Shown here in pieces: positions 5,677 through 6,807 of a stretch of 6,807 nt of DNA. Positions within the stretch are counted from its first letter, which is position 1. Each line of letters opens with the position of its first letter. The notes below the pieces were generated by a model. The model had not been told where the DNA came from, did no database searches, and saw only the letters and a list, made by a program, of their open reading frames with translations. A program made the translations under genes and the position numbers. Source of the DNA: Bacillota bacterium (GTDB taxonomy: Bacteria; Bacillota_C; Negativicutes; Sporomusales; Sporomusaceae). The stretch is from assembly GCA_023441125.1 (NCBI GenBank), contig JAEZQV010000418.1, positions 1-6,807 of the forward strand, written 5' to 3'.

Positions 5677-6474
5677 ATGATCATTATCGGTGAGCTGATA
5701 AATACCAGCCGCAAGGAAATTAGCGCGGCCGTCGACAAGCAGGATGCCGCGTATATAAAGGAGGTGGCAGTTGCCCAGCTGGCAGCCGGCGCTACTTATC
5801 TGGACGTAAACTGCGGCAACAAAGTGCATAATGAAGTGGAAATTATGGCCTGGCTGGTCAATACCATTCAGGAGGCCGCCCAGGCGCCGCTGTGTATTGA
5901 CAGTCCCAATCCCCGGGCTTTGGCAGCCGGCCTGGCCCTTGCCAAGTACGGCCAGCCGATGATTAACTCGATTACGGATGAGCAGGAACGGTTTGATCAG
6001 GTTCTTCCCCTGGCGCTTACCTACAAGGCCAAGATTGTGGCGCTCTGCATGGATGACAGCGGAATGCCTACTACTGCCGGGGAACGGATGCGGGTGGTGC
6101 ACAGTCTCTATGCCAAGCTTACGGCTGCCGGCGTTCCGGCCGGTGACATCCATTTTGATCCGCTGGTGAAACCGATCAGCGTCGTCAGCGGGGCCGGCAC
6201 AGAAGTTCTCGAAACGATTAAGCTGATTAAGGAACAGTATCCGCAGGTCCACTTTGCCTGCGGCCTGAGTAATATATCCTTTGGCCTGCCTGGCCGCAAG
6301 CTGTTAAACCGGCTGTTCGTTGTGCAAACCATGACCCTGGGCATGGATGGCTACATTTTGAATCCGACCGACCAGGGCATGATGGGGGTTATCTATGCAG
6401 CCAGAGCATTATTGGACCAGGATGAGTATTGCGGAGATTACTTAACGGCTTATCGCAACGGTTTGTTTGCCTAA
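5677..6474 (+). CDS. Methyl-THF:corrinoid methyltransferase, MtgA/AcsE type (pterin-binding)
   Basis: This 265-residue cytoplasmic TIM-barrel enzyme should move the methyl group from the methyl-Co(III) corrinoid protein to tetrahydrofolate, giving methyl-THF for the Wood-Ljungdahl pathway or methyl oxidation. Pterin-binding family signatures are all present: GELINTSRK (5-13), DVNCG (43-47), CIDSPNP (73-79), MINSIT (95-100), FDPLVKPIS (160-168) and GLSNISFGLPGR (196-207). Asp75, Asn97, Asp161 and Asn199 fall at the places of the folate-contacting residues described for Moorella MeTr (AcsE). The length is that of the family. An upstream in-frame ATG at 5611 exists, but AAGGAGG 7 nt before 5677 and the start of homology decide for 5677. 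It follows the corrinoid gene after two hairpins. The role in this cluster points to an MtgA-like enzyme rather than AcsE of the acetyl-CoA pathway. Confidence 0.93.
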   Translation: MIIIGELINTSRKEISAAVDKQDAAYIKEVAVAQLAAGATYLDVNCGNKVHNEVEIMAWLVNTIQEAAQAPLCIDSPNPRALAAGLALAKYGQPMINSITDEQERFDQVLPLALTYKAKIVALCMDDSGMPTTAGERMRVVHSLYAKLTAAGVPAGDIHFDPLVKPISVVSGAGTEVLETIKLIKEQYPQVHFACGLSNISFGLPGRKLLNRLFVVQTMTLGMDGYILNPTDQGMMGVIYAARALLDQDEYCGDYLTAYRNGLFA

Positions 6475-6496
6475 ACCGACTGCTGGTTATGAGGCT

Positions 6497-6560
6497 ATCC
6501 CCAAGCAGAATGCTAAGTCCTCAGAGCGTCTGGCGACTTAGCATTGCATTTCCTGGGGAT
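6497..6560 (+). terminator. Nested hairpin after the cluster, possible weak terminator
   Basis: AATGCTAAGTC (6509-6519) pairs perfectly with GACTTAGCATT (6535-6545), and ATCCCCA (6497-6503) pairs with TGGGGAT (6554-6560) outside it. Only CTCTTT follows, so the T tract is weak. It may end the methyltransferase mRNA partly, protect its 3' end, or act as a processing site before the gene at 6639. Confidence 0.5.
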
Positions 6561-6638
6561 CTCTTTGCCGGGGAAGTTGAGACAAAAGCCGGCGGCAGGG
6601 TTGGCAGCAAGACTGTTTGGGACAGGAGGAGGCAGCAT

Positions 6639-6807
6639 ATGGACGAGTTGGGGGCGTTAGTGCGGCAAAAAAGATATACTCTCGGCGGCCTGACCCTGGG
6701 GGAATGTATTGACTTAGCGAGTGAACTGAAGGTGCGGGTCAGTGATGTAGTCATCGAAGAAGCGGCGGCTGCCAACCATATGCGGCGGGAGGAAGTTGCT
6801 TCAGCGG
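6639..6807 (+). CDS. Start of a new gene, possibly iron-sulfur L-serine dehydratase alpha subunit (runs off right edge)
   Basis: Only 56 codons are visible. ATG 6639 has AGGAGG 9 nt upstream (6624-6629), a convincing start. The protein begins MDELGALVRQKRYTLGG and continues with LGECIDLASELKVRVSDVVI and then HMRREEVASA. The pattern of a short helix, then (I/V)S(D/E)(V/I)xI, then a basic helix ending (R/K)EEV resembles, from memory, the start of the alpha chain of iron-sulfur L-serine ammonia-lyases. No catalytic or cluster cysteines are in view, so this is tentative. It lies 164 nt after the methyltransferase gene on the same strand and could be a distal operon member if the hairpin at 6497-6560 is leaky. 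Confidence 0.6.
   Translation, partial: MDELGALVRQKRYTLGGLTLGECIDLASELKVRVSDVVIEEAAAANHMRREEVASA

Noticed and set aside
6602..6617. TTGGCAGCAAGACTGT as a sigma-54 promoter for the last gene
   Set aside because: The -24 half is good but the -12 box reads CTGT, losing the near-invariant GC.
1..6807. CRISPR arrays, tRNA or rRNA genes, insertion sequences
   Set aside because: No regularly spaced repeats, no tRNA-like cloverleaf, no rRNA sequence and no transposase fragments were seen on either strand.

Overview
The window looks like part of the chromosome of an anaerobic, low-to-mid GC, Gram-positive-type bacterium, probably an acetogen-like Firmicute. The Negativicutes/Sporomusaceae are my best guess, but this is inference. 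The basis is strong GGAGG-type ribosome binding sites on every gene, a complete corrinoid methyltransferase cassette feeding tetrahydrofolate, and sigma-54-type promoter elements.

Layout. Positions 1-546 (minus strand) carry the first 182 codons of an AldA-like aldehyde dehydrogenase, which runs off the left edge. Positions 547-1554 are about 1 kb without a convincing protein gene, but rich in signals. They hold a strong intrinsic terminator (938-1000) with no recognised gene in front of it, a perfect 15-bp inverted repeat (822-858), a weak cobalamin-riboswitch-like pattern (1248-1466), and two good sigma-54 -24/-12 elements (1348-1364 and 1486-1502). Positions 1555-6474 (plus strand) are a tightly arranged catabolic cluster: an MttB-superfamily methyltransferase without pyrrolysine, a small two-helix membrane protein, a sodium:solute symporter, a corrinoid protein and a methyl-THF:corrinoid methyltransferase. 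Two strong hairpins lie between the last two genes, and a further nested hairpin follows the cluster. At 6639 a new gene begins and leaves the window; its first 56 codons weakly suggest an iron-sulfur L-serine dehydratase alpha subunit.

How the genes would work together (inference from family knowledge). The symporter, probably with the small membrane protein, imports a methylated compound. The MttB homologue moves a methyl group from it to the Co(I) corrinoid on the MtgC-type protein. The MtgA-type enzyme passes that methyl to tetrahydrofolate for the Wood-Ljungdahl pathway or methyl oxidation. The substrate cannot be read from sequence; a quaternary amine such as glycine betaine, proline betaine or carnitine is most likely, and the sodium symporter (rather than a BCCT carrier) hints that it may be something less usual. 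No corrinoid reductive activase or regulator gene is visible here.
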